A program made the translations under genes and the position numbers. From Muribaculaceae bacterium (GTDB lineage Bacteria; Bacteroidota; Bacteroidia; Bacteroidales; Muribaculaceae), in contig JAIDTS010000556.1 in NCBI GenBank assembly GCA_029060585.1, positions 1 through 5,850 on the forward strand: a DNA stretch of 5,850 bases. The letters run 5' to 3'. This document shows, piece after piece, positions 5,281 through 5,850 of this stretch. How positions within the stretch are numbered: the stretch's first letter is position 1; every line of letters starts with the position of its first letter. Below the pieces are notes generated by a model. That model searched no databases and was not told the DNA's origin. It was given only the letters and a program-made list of their open reading frames with translations.

Positions 5281-5796
5281 CTACCGTGGAATTTTAATTT
5301 CATCAAGATCTTTGAATCTTTTAGCGAATATTGTGTCCCCGAGGCTGTCTGTTATCCACATGTAATAAAAATAATGGGACACATTTATTTCAAAGTGTTT
5401 TTGCTTGGGATATGGATGTATTGTCCCTTTCGGATATCGATGCCCGATGTGAGACAGATTGGAGAAATAACCAGAGGAATCACTCTCACAAACCAAAATT
5501 TTAAATCTATTTTCATGTATTTTCAATATATGATCCTGCTGCGGCACCACAAGTATGGTGTCGGGAGAAAGAAAGAACAAGCGTGCCGAGGGATAATACT
5601 TAATTTCCGGATGTCCATAACCTCTGAATTCCACGAAATCAGGTGAGTCGGCAGGACTTTTATAGAAATTAATTCTGTGGCTGTCGTAATCAGGTCTGAT
5701 GAATATTCCCATTTCAGGTATATATGATGCGGTGTCATTACTCGAGCAAGCAAATAGACCCAACAATGCAAAAAAACATTTAATATGTTGTTTCAT
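5281..5796 (-). CDS. Unrecognised lipoprotein, first complete gene of the envelope paralogue cluster
   Basis: Function unknown. A compact lipoprotein signal, MKQHIKCFFALLGLFAC, ends in lipobox LFAC with Cys17. SSNDTAS follows, with no strong acidic cluster, so surface export is not indicated. The mature part of about 155 residues is rich in aromatic residues and predicted strands: RINFYKSPADSPDFVEF (41-57), LFFLSPDTILVV (73-84), HILKIHENRFKILV (89-102) and HYFYYMWITDSLGDTIF (141-157). Serial short strands alternating with DT/DS turns suggest a beta-sandwich or partial propeller; this is inference. ATG 5796 is the natural start because it yields the complete signal peptide. The start overlaps by one base a TAA of an upstream open frame (TAATG). 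Three bases separate its stop from the next gene. Confidence 0.82.
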   Translation of the reverse strand: MKQHIKCFFALLGLFACSSNDTASYIPEMGIFIRPDYDSHRINFYKSPADSPDFVEFRGYGHPEIKYYPSARLFFLSPDTILVVPQQDHILKIHENRFKILVCESDSSGYFSNLSHIGHRYPKGTIHPYPKQKHFEINVSHYFYYMWITDSLGDTIFAKRFKDLDEIKIPR

Positions 5797-5850
5797 TATA
5801 CAGTTGTTTTAAGAATCATCCGGATATCATTTCTTTCTATAAGCCTTTTG
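5796..5850 (-). CDS. Possible 3' end of an upstream operon gene (cut by window edge)
   Basis: The minus strand from the window edge is open in one frame for 17 codons, reading KRLIERNDIRMILKTTV, and stops at TAA 5798-5796, which overlaps the ATG of the lipoprotein gene as TAATG. Such overlaps are typical of coupled operon genes, and no promoter of the TAnnTTTG type is visible here, which agrees with a transcript entering from upstream. However, 17 open codons are easily a chance event. A second frame ends QKAYRKK at TGA 5829-5827 and could equally be the true end of the upstream gene. Confidence 0.3.
   Translation of the reverse strand, partial: KRLIERNDIRMILKTTV

Noticed and set aside
1..5850. 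tRNA, rRNA, CRISPR array, insertion sequence
   Set aside because: No cloverleaf, rRNA-like conserved stretch, regularly spaced long repeats, transposase or terminal inverted repeats were seen.

Overview
The window comes from a Bacteroidota genome, most likely Bacteroidales. The clearest sign is two promoters of the form TTTG/CTTG - 20 bases - TAnnTTTG, which is the signature of the sigma factor of that phylum. Start codons lack strong Shine-Dalgarno sequences, and short lipoproteins and an adjacent lysC-lysA pair fit the same assignment. Genus cannot be fixed from this stretch. Every gene I can support lies on the minus strand, so transcription runs from high to low coordinates.

The low-coordinate half is conserved housekeeping DNA of about 50% GC (52% in the 60 bases at 901-960). 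In transcript order it holds: (i) a two-gene unit of a pyridoxamine-phosphate-oxidase-family flavoprotein and a YbaK/ProX-type prolyl-tRNA editing hydrolase, 6 bases apart, driven by a near-perfect promoter at 2717-2748; (ii) a lysC-lysA unit (aspartokinase, then diaminopimelate decarboxylase, truncated by the window edge) with its own promoter at 1620-1651. Aspartokinase opens the aspartate pathway and LysA closes the lysine/diaminopimelate branch, so entry and exit enzymes sit together. A five-unit heptamer tandem repeat fills the lysC-lysA gap.

Above about 2980 the character changes to AT-rich accessory DNA (25% GC at 3061-3120, 42% at 4741-4800) with genes I cannot name. A 223-residue soluble protein stands alone at 2978-3649. 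Farther up are three tightly packed genes (5281-5796, 4687-5277, 3932-4672). Two encode lipoproteins and one a protein with an N-terminal membrane anchor. All three share a hydrophobic-DT motif (LFFLSPDTILVV, MYFFPPDTLYVL, LFYLSHDTVRYVI), which suggests diverged tandem paralogues acting at the cell envelope. A possible fourth member enters from the window edge with a TAATG stop/start overlap.

Two gene-poor stretches hold unexplained material. 2749-2977 is GC-richer than the gene behind it and carries two adjacent strong hairpins, and may be a repeat element or small RNA. 3650-3931 looks like the 3' end of a decayed gene broken by a nonsense codon and a frameshift. The best candidate for something undescribed is the three-gene envelope family; its function cannot be read from the sequence.
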